Below are positions 22,822 to 34,934 of a stretch of 64,000 nucleotides of DNA, one piece after another; positions within the stretch are counted from its first letter, which is position 1; the number at the start of each line of letters is the position of its first letter. Made by a program: the position numbers and the translations under genes. The notes under the pieces were generated by a model, which did not search any database, was not told the DNA's origin, and worked only from the letters and a program-made list of their open reading frames with translations. The DNA comes from Epiperipatus broadwayi. Taxonomy: Eukaryota > Onychophora > Udeonychophora > Euonychophora > Peripatidae. Where the stretch lies: positions 9,536,719 through 9,600,718 of the forward strand of contig JAQFVV010000036.1 of assembly GCA_028023455.1 (NCBI GenBank), read 5' to 3'.

Positions 22822-22891
22822 GAGATGGTAATCTGGGCCAACTGATGATTGCTGGTTTAGAATGACATATGTATATTGGTTATTATTTACC
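22822..22891 (+). ncRNA. hammerhead-ribozyme-like motif, first repeat
   Basis: Stem I strand GGTAAT...CCAA, CTGATGA (22,842-22,848), stem II region TTGCT/AGAAT, then GAC in place of GAA, a three-pair stem III ATA/TAT with loop TG, cleavage base A at 22,875, then TTGG...ATTTACC closing stem I. The fold is nearly complete but the GAA-to-GAC change should disable it. Confidence 0.55.
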
Positions 22892-23344
22892 TTTTCAACA
22901 TAAATGTGTTCAAGGGTATCAGTGTTATGAGATAGTGTGGAGAGTGATGGGTCATGTGAAAGTCTGTGCTCATATACCATATATATTACATATAAAGACA
23001 CAGATATATAATAAGCCTGTGTGTTTCAATAATTACATAGTAGAGATGTCTGCCCATACCTTGTATATGTATTAAATGGATTATGTCCTGTACATGAGGA
23101 GTCAGATTGACCTTAGGTCAACATGGGTGTGACAAGTATCTCAGCATCAGAGTAGCCTTTGAGTATTCCATCATCAGATTTTCAATTGGATGGTTGGAAT
23201 GGCCTTTGAGCATTCCATTATCAGATTTTCAATTGGATGGAAGATTGAAAAGTTGAAGTGTGGAGTGGATTGAAGCCTGTCCATTAAAGTATAAGGTTTG
23301 GCTATCTTAATATATATCTGAGCACTTATAGCATATATGTGTAG

Positions 23345-23425
23345 AGATGGTAATCTGGACCAACTGATGATTGCTGGTTTAGCATGAAATACAAATATTT
23401 GTGACTATTTATCTTTTCGACATAT
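23345..23425 (+). ncRNA. hammerhead-ribozyme-like motif, second repeat
   Basis: CTGATGA at 23,364-23,370, stem II TGCT/AGCA around GGTTT, then intact GAAA. Stem III and the cleavage side have drifted compared with the first repeat. Between them the two repeats contain every conserved core position. Confidence 0.55.
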
Positions 23426-23516
23426 ATGTGTTCAAGTGTATCAGTGTTATGAGATAGTGTTGAGAGTGGTGGGTCATGTGAAAGTCTATGCTCATATACC
23501 CTATATATTAAATAAA

Positions 23517-24760
23517 TTTTATTAATTCTGACTTTTATAGTTTGACTAAATCTAAGAAAATCATATATACATAAAATATATGAACTATTTATTTTACAGC
23601 CTTAAATAAATGCAACCTTAAATGTAATTACTTTACTTAGAAATATTCTGTAATATAATTACTTATTTCTTATTCTATTGTATATCTTTTTATAAACATT
23701 TGTTTTAAATGTATGTATATCTCTAATTGTTTATACAGTTTGATAGCATTTTTCCTTAACAAAATAATCATGACAAAATATTGGTGCGCATATTTTATAT
23801 AAGCTTTGATCAGAAAATATGTTTGGGAAGATATTTTTTAATCCTTTATAAAATTATATTTTTTGAGCATTAATCTGAGAGACTTTTGGATTTTGTATTG
23901 ATTATATCATATACTATCTAACCAATGATAATGATTAATATAATTTCATAATCATAAAAAAAAATCATTTTTTACAGTTTAAGTTATATTAAATAATTAG
24001 TGAAGTAATTGTGAAGTTGCATGATATATACGCTTCACACACATTGTATGAAATAGAGTACAAATATAGCAACATAAATATTTCAAAAATATATTTAATA
24101 AAGTTTATATTATATATTATCTAATATAAAAATGTTACATAAATGTTTTCATACTTTTTGCAGATATTCCAAAATATTGAATTCAGTTGTATGAAAATTT
24201 CGAAGCGTTTTTTTCAAACTTTTTCGTCCAATATATAGGCATACTTTTGTACACTTTAAGATATGCGCACATACCTCTATATACAAATACTACAATTTAA
24301 TTTATAAGATTTAACTACAATACAAATATTCATTTGGTAACTAAATTTTTAGATATAATTCATAGATGCATACATTTGAGATAATTAGTTATTACCAGAT
24401 GGTTTTTATTCTCATATTTAGTAATAATTATATACAAATAAATATTAAGTTATGTACATATATAAAAATAACATAACACAAGTACATCAATCGATGTGTT
24501 AAGCAAAACAATTGTTACATAATAATGGCAAAGCATTTTTTTCACTACAATATACCAAATTAAAAACAATCTTTGTGTATAAAATGTTATTTGATGACCA
24601 AAATTTCCCAGTATGCTCTCGTGAACATAGTGAAATCTAATTCAAACAGTGTTGAAATTAGCAATGTACCGACTATCTTAATTTGTGACTTCTCATCATT
24701 GTATTTATAGAATGTAATATCATTTCTAAAAACAAAAATAATGCTCAGAATTTCTTTTAG
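23517..24760. other. non-coding AT-rich stretch
   Basis: No recognisable gene or repeat. Last reading frames before 24.8 kb are chance frames. Confidence 0.5.
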
Positions 24761-24866
24761 GAAAACAGGCAAAACTCTCCATACAAGTAGTGCCACTCAG
24801 TGCCAACCAGAGTAATCAATGGATGCCAGAAGGCTTGTGCATAAAATCCCCCTCTAGTGCCTACTC

Positions 24867-24925
24867 ATCTAATATTCCCAGACTAGTTTCTGGCTTGTGA
24901 CCTTCATTAGTGATGAGCTTTGGAT
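24867..24925 (-). ncRNA. hammerhead-ribozyme-like motif with one core change
   Basis: Minus strand: GATCCAAAG...CTCATCA, CTAATGA (one change from CTGATGA), AGGTCACAAGCC, GAAAC, TAGTC, TGGG...ATTAGAT. Aligns base for base with the motif at 63,488-63,546. The core G-to-A change makes it probably inactive. Confidence 0.6.
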
Positions 24926-25268
24926 CTGAGAGCACTGCACCTAGATCTTAAGATCTAATGCAACCCTCCAGCAGCCACCTTTTATCTCTACTTAACTACA
25001 AAACTATGAGAATAAAATTGAAAACAATAAAATGTTCAATCTAAGATCAATAGCTTATATAGTCATATGGGTCTGAACCTAGTTCAGTACCCATATATAT
25101 TGGTGTCTTTGGCTCTTTAACAACCATAGCCACCACTATCCTATTAGGCAGAATTGATGTTAAACCACTAAACATCACCTGATCACTATTTCTTATGCTA
25201 ACATATAACTGTTATTAACACAGGCAAAACTCTCCATACAGTAGCACCATTCAGTGCCATCCAGAGTA

Positions 25269-25327
25269 ATCCAAAACTCCTCACTGACGAAGGCCACAAG
25301 CCAGAAACTAATCTGGGGGTATTGAAT
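25269..25327 (+). ncRNA. hammerhead-ribozyme-like motif in the fused copy
   Basis: ATCCAA, CTCCTCA, CTGACGA (25,284-25,290), GGC/GCC stem II around CACAA, GAAAC, TAATC, TGGG...ATTGAAT. Core boxes are intact; stem I has one mismatch. Confidence 0.6.
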
Positions 25328-25360
25328 GAGTAGGCACTAGATGGGGATTTTAGTGGTTTA

Positions 25361-26277
25361 ATTTCTTTTATAGTAAAAGAAAACAGAAGACATGTATTAT
25401 AATGATAGTGCTATATGAGCTAATACCATAGTTAAAAAAACTGTTTATAAGTGAAATTAAAAATACCAGTTTTAAAATAGCATGAAATTTAAAGTAACAA
25501 ATCACAGAATAATGTTAAAACAAAATGCGAGTAAATATAGTTATTACTACTTTTACATTCCATTTCAAAGCAAGAAATTGTAGTATTGTAAAATCAATAA
25601 CGAAATATTAGCAGATACGTAATATCTAATTCTGGATATTCCTATGTAAAAAATAATTTTTATATCTTACTGCTTAAAGAGACAAATTCTGTTTATTTTG
25701 ATAGAGTTGCGAATTTAAATAAAATTGGTCTTAATAAATAAGCTATGGCAGAGTTGACAAGAACCTTATAAAATGTTTAAAATTAATATTTATTGTAATT
25801 GGAAGTAAAAAAGGTTGCATTAAATTTTCAATAGATAACAAGTTAAGAGTTCCAACAATACTATATAGCTTTTATATTTAATAAATATCTCAAACGTAGC
25901 TGTTGTAATTACATATTAATATTGATGTACAGATGGGAAATTATTATTGTTGTTTGCAAAATAAAAAAAAAATATTAAAAATATTCCGCAAAATACAATA
26001 TGAATTTGAAATTAAGCTAAAATGAATTATAAATCAATAACAGATTGAAATCCGATCTTATCATTGTCTAATAAACAAATCAACAATTGTGAAATAAAAC
26101 AGTGTTGCAATACACAATGTATGGAAGCCTCTAATTAATCTTGCTCTTAGGAAAAAATAAAAATAAAAATAATTAGACTTGTTATAAAAAAAAATAAAAT
26201 AAATAAAATTGAAGGACTCAGGAGGATTTGAACCAACCCTCATATATAAATATATCAAATTTCTACTATATGTTGCC
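25361..26277. other. non-coding AT-rich stretch
   Basis: No recognisable gene or repeat. Confidence 0.5.
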
Positions 26278-26470
26278 TTTGACAGAATAGCTCAGTTGGT
26301 AGAGCGTTTGCTTTAAATTCAATATACAAGAATCTAAAGATGCGAGTTCAACTTCTAAGTGAATATTATCACTGTGCATATAGGCCAGCAACACCTGAAG
26401 AAGAGTGGAGAATAATACTACTCGAAACGTTGTGTAATTACTAACCTGTATTGTCTATTTGTGTATTATT
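26278..26470 (+). mobile_element. tRNA-like head joined to a hammerhead-like core
   Basis: ATAGCTCAGTTGGTAGAGCG (26,288-26,307) is a perfect tRNA D-arm/A box, and GCGAGTTCAACTTC (26,342-26,355) is a B-box-like T arm. The acceptor and T stems do not pair, so it is not a working tRNA. About 40 bases later CTGAAGA (26,395-26,401), stem II GAGTGG/CTACTC and GAAAC follow. GCAAC before and GTTGT after can pair as an outer stem. No clear tail or target duplication seen. Likely a SINE-like unit transcribed from its own pol III promoter. Confidence 0.55.
26395..26428 (+). ncRNA. hammerhead-ribozyme-like core
   Basis: CTGAAGA, one spacer A, a six-pair stem II with one G-U pair around a nine-base loop, then GAAAC. 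Stem III and cleavage base are less clear (ACGTTGTGTA). Confidence 0.5.
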
Positions 26471-26817
26471 ACTAACAAGTTGTTTGTATTTGAAAAGTTT
26501 AATTTAAGTTTAAAATTTTCTATACATTCAATATTCACTCATAAATGATGGAAATAGTCCAACATATCACATCTTATAATATGCCATCATTACAAACATT
26601 CAGACAGACCTACAATTGGTTTTTATTTTTAAAAAAAAAACATAAATGGTTGTAAGGACAGATCTAAAGCAATCGCAGTTAATTGTAATTTTAGTTAAGA
26701 CAATTAAAGATAAAATTCACTTGGTATTTATTAGTCCAGTTACTTACAGGAGTAACAAAAAGCTAATGTTTAAAGGCCTTACATACTTTCCTAAAAAAAA
26801 AAAAAAAAACTTACAAA
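26471..26817. other. non-coding AT-rich stretch
   Basis: No recognisable motif. Confidence 0.45.
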
Positions 26818-26818
26818 A

Positions 26819-26879
26819 ATGATTTCAAAAAAGAAAAAAGTTAATAAGCGAAACAAAGCTGCACTAGCAGTGAAAAATT
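26819..26879 (+). other. candidate first exon of an unknown gene
   Basis: An ATG at 26,819 opens a short lysine-rich frame (starts MISKKKKVNK, ends AALAVKN) that runs into GTAAGTTA, a consensus 5' splice site, at 26,880. The composition is less AT-driven than its surroundings. I cannot join it in frame to the next candidate exon, so it may be chance. Confidence 0.2.
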
Positions 26880-27123
26880 GTAAGTTAACATTATTATCTT
26901 TTATTCGTTACCGTAAAAATTAGTCATTATGTATATTGTTTACAAAATACATTCCTACTTACAACATTTGACGTTGTTCCCATTTCCTAATGTATTACGT
27001 ACTAATTGTTGAGGTAATATATCTTTTCTACTGTCTTCCCATCACTCTACCAGTTACATAGCTATGCAACTAAATTTAAACAAAAGTATTTATACAAAAA
27101 TTTATGATGAAAATAATAATTCT

Positions 27124-27272
27124 ACAAAGCTGTAAAATTCGGTGAGATCTTCTGATGAGAAAATACTGTTAAGAAAAAAAAACATTTGGAAGACATATCT
27201 CCCAACTAGAAAGAACCGTTCTCTCAAAGAAAAAATATTTTTAACACTGCCAAATAATGATATACTGGTAAG
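27124..27272 (+). other. candidate internal exon of an unknown gene
   Basis: An open stretch after the TAA at about 27,133 reads SSDEKILLRKKNIWKTYLPT then KNRSLKEKIF and LTLPNNDIL, followed by GTAAGAG at 27,273, a plausible donor. The residue mix (W, P, T, R, D) is unlike the usual chance peptides of this DNA. The upstream acceptor is not clear. It could also be a transposon relic. Confidence 0.25.
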
Positions 27273-27740
27273 AGTTCACTTAAAATTATATTTTCATATT
27301 AAAATTATGATTTAAATAGTTTTAAAAATATAATTATAGGTATTTCAACACAGACTTTCAAGCGCCTTTCAGCTATCCACTTAAAAGTCTGGGTTAAAAT
27401 CACCTATAATTACAATTAAATTTCATGTATATAAAGTACGCCCATATTTAAAAAAAATTTAAATTTCAATAATGGTATGTTTGAGTTCAATTGACAACGT
27501 ATTTCGTGAACTCTTTCTTAACATTTTTTTAAAGATTTCATAAGAATTTTATTTTCGATTATGTAATATTTTTTGTAAAAAAAAAAGGAAATAATGTAAA
27601 TTTTAATTTAATAATTTATTTTAAAATTTATTGAAAGCAATTAACAAGAAATTTTATGACCTATTTGAGTTTATCTTTGAGAGATAAAAATGGTGGTTAA
27701 ATAAGCGTAGGGTTTATACAAATAGATACACTATGTATTA
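27273..27740. other. non-coding AT-rich stretch
   Basis: No recognisable motif. Confidence 0.45.
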
Positions 27741-27741
27741 T

Positions 27742-27791
<50 letters not shown>
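27742..27791. repeat. (TA)n microsatellite
   Basis: About 50 bases of pure TA. Confidence 0.95.
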
Positions 27792-27794
<3 letters not shown>

Positions 27795-28855
27795 AAATTA
27801 AAGAAATGTATGTGTTTGTGTTAGAATGAAAGTGATTAATTTGAAGTTTGATATATCTTTTGTCATTTTTATAAATTATTTCATTAAAATATTTTAAATT
27901 TAAGAGCTGATTTATCTCAATATTGTTACATGGCATCAATTTTTCTAACAGTTAACAGTTTCTATCTGCTTCCAAGGGTACTACGCTGAAGAATAACATA
28001 TTAAACGAGAATAAATAATATAAGTAATATGATTAGGCAAATGAGTTATTTGAAAGAGAATAATTTCCATCCATAAATATGTAAACTTATTCAACTTGTA
28101 TAAATTATACGATGGCGGTCTAATTTTTGTATTGGTCCATTGTGTAAATATCTGAGAACTTTTATTCACCAATTTTATTTCTAGTCTGTTTCTATTCATA
28201 AAATATTAATCTAAAATACACATAATGGTTTTAATTCACCTTCTAAAAATTGAATAATTTTAGATTCAAATTGGTTAAATGTAACGAAATATTAAAATAA
28301 TGTTAATAACTAAAGAAAAATCATAAAAAAAAAAGCCAGTAGTAAAACAAAAGAATTATATTTCAGTCAAGCATTAAGTTAGTTTCTTATAAATTACAAT
28401 GTCTTATTAGTCTGTTCTGATGTATTTTATTGGTCTAAAATTAAATATTTTACATAAAAATCTAAATCTAGGTTCATTATTAATCAATATCCTGTAAAAA
28501 GTAAGTATAAATTCCATAAAAATTATGAAATATAATTATCTTTGATATGCAAATTACAGAGCAGTAGCATAATAGTCACTTTCTCAGACTTTCTTTATTG
28601 TAAAATTAAAAATTATTCGAATCAAACTTTATATTTTCATAAAGTAATGTAAAATCTTAATTATACATGTAAAAAATTACTATAAATATATTTTTTTTAT
28701 TTTTTTTATAAAATGTAGGAAATTGTATTCTGTAATTTGGTTACAACTTATATGATAAGATTAAAAATACGATACATTAAATGTTATTCAAAGGAAAAAA
28801 AAAGTTCAGTGTTGATATGTCTTGCATTACATAACCTAAGATGAATACAGTGATC
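27795..28855. other. non-coding AT-rich stretch
   Basis: No recognisable gene or repeat. Confidence 0.5.
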
Positions 28856-28859
28856 CATA

Positions 28860-30545
28860 GGAGCAATGAAAAGTATCTGGGGTTTCTATTGGAGATAGGT
28901 GACTAAACTTGCATGACTAGACATGTACAAAGATGACATCAAAGTTTTGTCCATGCAAAATTCATGGGTTACATAATTAAATCAGACCCTTCATAATGGA
29001 TATCAATGTCCTCATATCTAGGAATGAAGATACAGGCTTGAGGATGGGGGCAATTAATAATCAATCCCAAATGGATGCACTGAAACCAGTTTTTAATTGT
29101 TCCCAGTATAGGTAGTTTCTATCTGGATATAAAAGAGATTGGCCTTAGGGAAGTATAACAATCAACTTCCATGTGGCTTCATGGATGTAGGGGGAACCAA
29201 ATTCTGGTCTCTCTTCAAAACTTTTTTAGTTTTTCTATATATAAATCAAGCGGATGATCCAGGATGTGATTAAAGGTGAGCCAGCAACAGGTGAACCGTA
29301 GCAAAAATAATATGAATGTTAAAGAATGTATTTCTGGAATGGATCCACAGAGTATGATATCAATAAGTGTTGATAATGTAGGCACTTTGCTTTTAAGCAT
29401 CAAGGCTATAAGGTTTCTGTAGGGTTGAAGGGAAAGGCAGTGGCAGAGGAGATGTAGTGAAGTTTCTTCCTCTCTGAAGCATAAGGAACAAGTAGAATCA
29501 ATGCTTGAGAAACCTTGGCCCTTGGCAGTGCACTAGAAAATGTTTAGTAGGCAAAGCATTAATATTAATTTTCAACAGGAAGTCAATGAATTTAGGCTCA
29601 AGAAACCATCGCTCAAATTTCTTGATTAGCAGATGATTGTTGAGCTAAAGAAGGGTTGATCCTCCAGAAACATCAGGGCATAGGATATAATATGCTTCCC
29701 AAAAATTAATTTTTGTAGAGGGTGGCTTATTAGGAATAGCAATGGACATAGAGATATGGGATAGGGGGGTTGCCAGCCAGCCAGTGCTAACAGGGGGAGG
29801 CTTGTCTGTGGAGTTATATCTTTAAAGAGTTAGGAGTTGGGTTACTGGAGGGACAATATGTAGATGGTGTTGTAGAAGGATTGAAAAATAAAGATATCTA
29901 TGGAGTGTAGGAACAACCCATTGAGCTTTGTGTGTTTGTGAATGCCTCTCAAGCTAATAGTTGCACTTTCCCGCCTCTAATCAAATTGGTGCACCGTTTA
30001 GGTACTTTCCTGATGAAGGCTTTAGTGAAGTTGATTGCTGGGGTGAAATAGGATATTTTAGAGAATATCAGTATATTGATGAGGGAGAACTTGGTGAACA
30101 GGGACATATATATTTTAGAAATGGAGATGTAATTTTCTGTGTAGATTGAAGTAGCTTATCTTGGACAGACCTCCTCATAGCTATAGTGGATTCAAATATA
30201 AGGAAACCTAAGAACTTCTGCAGCTTTGGTGTAAATGGTCCAGGAATGTTCTTATCAGATGATAATAGCCAGGCAGATAACTTGCTATATTAATTTGGAG
30301 GCTGGATTGATAAGAAAACTTCTCAAGCACTGATAGAAGCATGGGGATTAGCTTTTTTGATGGAAGAAAAATGGTTGTTTCATCCATGTAGGTAATATTG
30401 TGGATTGTTGTATTTAAGGATGGGATATGGATGCCAGGAAGAGATCTCTCAATTTGAAGAAGCAGTGGATTGAGGTAGGTGATGTAGAATGGGGTACTGA
30501 AAGGGGAGCCCTATGGAATGGAGGATGTGATAAAGTAGGAAGGAG
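28860..30545 (-). pseudogene. decayed LINE ORF2, L1-like, 3' half
   Basis: Less AT-rich than its surroundings. Minus-strand pieces in order: near 30,500 GSPFSTPFYITYLNPLL (RT motif B and following helix), ITYMDETTIFLPSK near 30,390 (the Y-x-D-D box, second D changed to E), LSAWLLSSDKN and KLQKFLGF near 30,270-30,190, a thumb region, and near 29,500 CSLCFREEETSLHLLCHC, a Cys-Cys-His-Cys knuckle typical of L1/Tx1-type C-termini. Many stops and frame changes. It encodes no working enzyme. Confidence 0.65.
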
Positions 30546-33500
30546 TATATATATATATATTTATCTACATTCAAAATAAATTACTAACATGTAAAATATT
30601 TTTGTTTTGATTTCTGACTTTGTCATTTTAGAAACACTTGTACAACAATGGCCAGAGTTGACAACCGTCCAACCAGAGAAAAGAGATGGAAATATATACC
30701 AATACACATCAATGAAAATTGATTTTTTTTTCAAAATATATAGGCATATGTGGATTTTTTAAGAACTAAAATTTTAATTTTGAATTTCCTATAAAATAAA
30801 CGTGAAATGAAAAAAATGTGACCAAAATTGACCAAGAGATGGCGAAAACGATGTCGATATCAAGAAACCGTAATAAGCATGAATGGGAATTAAAAACAGG
30901 GCAAGATCTAACCATAATTGTTGAAGGGTACATTAATTGCCACCACCAAATTATTTTCTGATCAATTTACAAAGATAAATAAGAATGATTATTTCTAGAG
31001 AAATATAAATATTTTTTCGGTATTATATATTATTTAGCAAGGTCATATTATGAGTAAGCAAGCTAAATCAAGTGAAAGTATTATTTATTTAAAATGAATC
31101 AGTTTATTGAGCAATACTATGATAATTGAATGATTTTTTATTTTATTTTCTTATGCATAAAAAAGAAGGCATTGGTCTTCTGGTATATAGAGGCTAAGAA
31201 CATCCTGATAGTTTTCCAATGATCAACTTTATAAACATTACTCGTCTGAGTGGCATTTCCCACTTTTTTATATAATTGTGCATGCAAGTAATCACTTAAA
31301 ATAAATTACCATATCCATGAGTTCATCATGGATGATAAAAACTAATAAAATATATAATAATGTTTAAATGAGCAAGAGCATGCATGCAACAGAATTAAAT
31401 GGTCTACCAAAATACAGAGTAGAAATAGGGAATAAACATATATTTACAGAAAAGTGCGGCGACACAGGATTGTGTAGATAAAACTACCTATGACTTATAT
31501 TTTAGGAAAAACCAGAAAAGTAAAAGTAAAAATTTTTAAAGCTAATGAAAAAATAATAACTAAATAAAAATGATCAGATATCCCAAGTAGGAAAAATGGT
31601 AAATCAAATAGTAAAAGTAACAACATACAAAAAAATCAAGCAAAAAAATCAGGAAATAACACAAAGTACCAAAAATAGGTTAACTTTAGTTTCCCCATTT
31701 ATTTATTCAACAATTGCAAAACATAAAATAATAGTCGAAAAAAAAAATAGTTCAAGAGGTAAATGTTGAAAAAAAAATTGCAAACAAAGATATATGTAAA
31801 TAATGTAGTTATTAAAATATATACAATGTTCTCAAACTGACATATGTTTTAATGCTCTAACAATTACTCCTATGAGTAGGTACATATTAAAGGCAGTATG
31901 CACATGTTGAGCTATTTTTCTTTTTACTTGATATTTACGATGTCTCTTAATTTCATCAACATCATTTTTTTCTGAATTATTTTAACACAATGTATAATTC
32001 TAGCTCTTTTATTATTTTACTGTTTGGCTTATCATTCTATTGAAAGTAACTGACATTACACTTTTTTATAATGTCTTTAGGATAATCCTATATTGTAGAT
32101 GGGGGCTATCTATCACACAATACCAATCTTATGTTCACCTTCAAACACCATTTTAGAAAATCTATTGTATGTTAGTTTTACATGTCAGATTCTGCTAAAG
32201 TGTGATTTTGTAAAGATAGACTAAAGATATTACACTCATCAAGCTGAAGCACATATTGATTTTGATTTTTTTATTTTTAAATGTCCTATTGAGCATTTAT
32301 AAAAAAAATAAAATAAAGATAGGTGGGTGTGGTCTAGTGAATTCACATATAGAATCTTGACACCTTTTAAATAAATTAATGCTGTTTCTACCTCAACTAT
32401 TATTCAAATTTATATACATTAAGCAGGGTCATGTGACCAGGAAAAATAATTGCTTTTACTAAAATTACCTGACATATTCTAATGACATATTCAAAGCAAA
32501 GGTACTTTGGTCACTGAATACGTAAAGAATATAAATTATATATACCCTAAAAAGATCAAAAATGGTACTATATATTGTACAGGATAGAAAATCCATCCTT
32601 ACTTTTTGAAGTTAGAGTATGGTTTAAAAAATGTCTTTGATATAGTTTTATTTAAGGATTTGTAAATAAGTTGTTATTGTTATTAATTGTTTTATTGTTA
32701 TTTAGTTCAGGTTTATTTATTTATTATAATATGCTTTGTTTTGAGATAGATCATTATAATGGCAAATATATATATATATGTATAATTATGAAATAATCAT
32801 TGGCAGTAGCATTTAGATTGCTAAATATAATTATATTGTACTTTTATTTATTTATTTATTTTTTAAAATTATAAAAAATGTAGTAGTAGTATTGTGTTTG
32901 TTTAAATATTCATTTGATTTGTAAATTACAACATAAATTTTTCAATGTAATATATATGTATTTTTTTTTTAATGACATTATTTTTTTTTTATTTTGTTAT
33001 TTAAAAACAATATTTTAAAACTGCTAAACAATAGTGCTAACGATTATTTTTTTAAAATCAGCATGTGAATTTACAACAATAGGAGATGAGCTGGCTATGG
33101 AATACAGAATAATCATCATCATTATTGTTAGTTAATAAAAATAAAAAAAAGAAAACATAACTTTCGTTTTGTTATTTTTCCAAATTAATCTTATAATTTT
33201 TTTTAATTATTGGATTAACGATTAATACTAAAGATGATTTGCTAAGTTCAATGTTATCATTTCGAGGTATTTTGCCTCTCTACTTGCCCATCTAACACCA
33301 TTGGAAAATTCGTGAATCATAAAACCTAAAAGTAAACCAGCATTTTTAAATAAGTTAAAAAAAATAGCTATTATAATTGTATTGATACATTCTATTATAA
33401 CTTCCAAATTTCTTAATGATTCAAAATAATATTCAACTTAAACACCTATATAATAGAATATCAAGGAAATGACTGAAATTAATTGTTTTAACAACAAGAA

Positions 33501-34930
33501 GCAAACCAATTAATTTACTTATAATATGTACATATTTTGCATCACTTCAAGCCATTTAAGATGAATAAAATAAGTGAAAGTGCTGGAAATAACTGGCTGA
33601 TTGGAAAATGACTGGACATTAAATCAATTAGATGGTAACTCAAAATTTATCTTATTTTTTTTATTGTCTATTATTTTTATGTAACATTTAATTACATCTT
33701 TATGAAAGAATATACAACTGAAATATTTGGAAACTAACTTATAAATTTCTTTCAAATGTTAAAATTTTAAGAATGATGAAGGTATAGTTGTTTATTTATT
33801 TTAAAGACATTTTATACCTTAAACTATACGAATTATAAATATATATATATATATATAATGTTTTTTTTTACTTTTTATTTGATTCACATTTGCATACAGG
33901 TGTAGTAAATAATAAAAGTCATTTGTCAATTTAAATTGGAAACCAATAAATTATATTTCATTGCATAGGAATTGTATAAATATACAAATTTTATAGAACT
34001 GTATTTATAATAATATCATTGTTTAATAATTATCTTAATTTTTCAATTATTATTCTCACAATATGGTTACATTTTATTCATATCCACTAATTATCTCAAG
34101 TTAATATATATAATATTCTATACTTGTGTGTGTTATATCTTAGTGCCAATATTTCATATGCTAATCATTATCTTTATTTATATTGAAGTAAATTGACTTT
34201 TAAATATATTTGTTGGTGCAGACATTACTTATTGTTTATTGAGGTTAAAATTATAGTTACAACTTTAGTCAACTATTGTGAAGTTTTTATCTTGATATTG
34301 TTATTGTAGAATGGCCTTAGTATGTCAGGCTTATTTATTATAGTTATTATTATTGTGCTGGATGGAGAAGATAAATTCCCCATCTGTATTAGTTATCCAT
34401 GAGTTGATATAACTTATGTTTCCAGTAATTGTAATCACATATTTCTAGGTACCTATTGTTGTTGTTTTTGGTGAGCCTCTCCATATATTTTCCTGATGTA
34501 CTGAGACAAAAGGTCCAGGCATCCTATTTTGCCTCAAATGTAGCTGTTATTTTGGAAGCCACCATGCTTTTTATATATTTATGCTAGTTGCATTACATAG
34601 TCTTCTTTTTAGTCTATCACTCATGAAGTTTAATTAAAACCAAATTTTCCACCCTAGTAAGTGAGGTTGCTTGTATTTTTTTAGTATGTAATGTCAAGTT
34701 AAGTTTGTTTAAAGGATGTGATTCTTTCAGGATGCACTCAGTTATATTAGTGCTTTAAAGTATAAGAATGTCTGTGTTTTGTGATATCATGATTTGTAAT
34801 CATTCACAAACAAACCAACAATATTTTGTAATTGTAAATGTTTGAATTTATAAGCATATAAAGCTAGTTGGTATAATCCACACATGTTATGTATATGCTA
34901 TGATCATCCAGAACTTTTCCAATGTAGGTG
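30546..34930. other. non-coding AT-rich region
   Basis: Over 4 kb with short TA runs (30,547; 32,767; 33,840) and TTTATT stretches. A weak exon-like frame follows TTTTAG at 30,631 (TLVQQWPELTTVQPEKRDGN), and another follows TTTTTTAAAATCAG at 33,060; neither can be linked to anything. I see no known gene, tRNA or transposon protein. Confidence 0.45.
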
Positions 34931-34934
34931 TAAA

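Larger units (their letters stand above)
22813..23516 (+). mobile_element. retrozyme-like element: direct repeats with hammerhead cores
   Basis: Two direct repeats of about 180 bp, 22,813-22,991 and 23,335-23,513, 522 bp apart, flank a middle part that includes an internal tandem duplication (23,150-23,240, ATTTTCAATTGGATGG twice). Each repeat begins with ATATGTGTAGAGATGG and carries a hammerhead core. There is no coding sequence. A relative with the same layout and a matching middle block (TGAGGA...GTCAACAT...GG) lies at 58.3-58.9 kb. Retrozymes, small non-coding elements whose repeats each carry a hammerhead and that are copied as circular RNA, are the closest known class; that assignment is inferred. 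Confidence 0.7.
24766..25360. mobile_element. hammerhead foldback element, rearranged
   Basis: 24,766-25,005 matches the left arm of the element at 63,382 (GGCAAAACTC, ATCAATGGATGCCAGAAGG, hammerhead, GCAACCCTCCAGCAGCCACC, ACAAAACTATGAG). After a unique-looking spacer, 25,170-25,360 holds the outer end (AAACATCACCTGATCACTA), then the same GGCAAAACTC start fused to the opposite arm (CTCCTCACTGACGA ... GCACTAGATGGGGATTTT). So this locus is two adjacent partial copies, the second with an internal deletion joining the arms. Confidence 0.8.

Noticed and set aside
26283-26360. Functional tRNA gene
   Set aside because: The D arm is perfect but acceptor and T stems do not pair and the anticodon arm is distorted; treated as a SINE-like head.
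30631-30760. Terminal exon after TTTTAG
   Set aside because: Open frame of about 43 codons with plausible residues, but the phase does not match the candidate exons upstream and there is no other support.
33060-33140. Terminal exon after TTTTTTAAAATCAG
   Set aside because: Frame of about 24 codons ending in a run of Ile from ATC repeats; likely chance.
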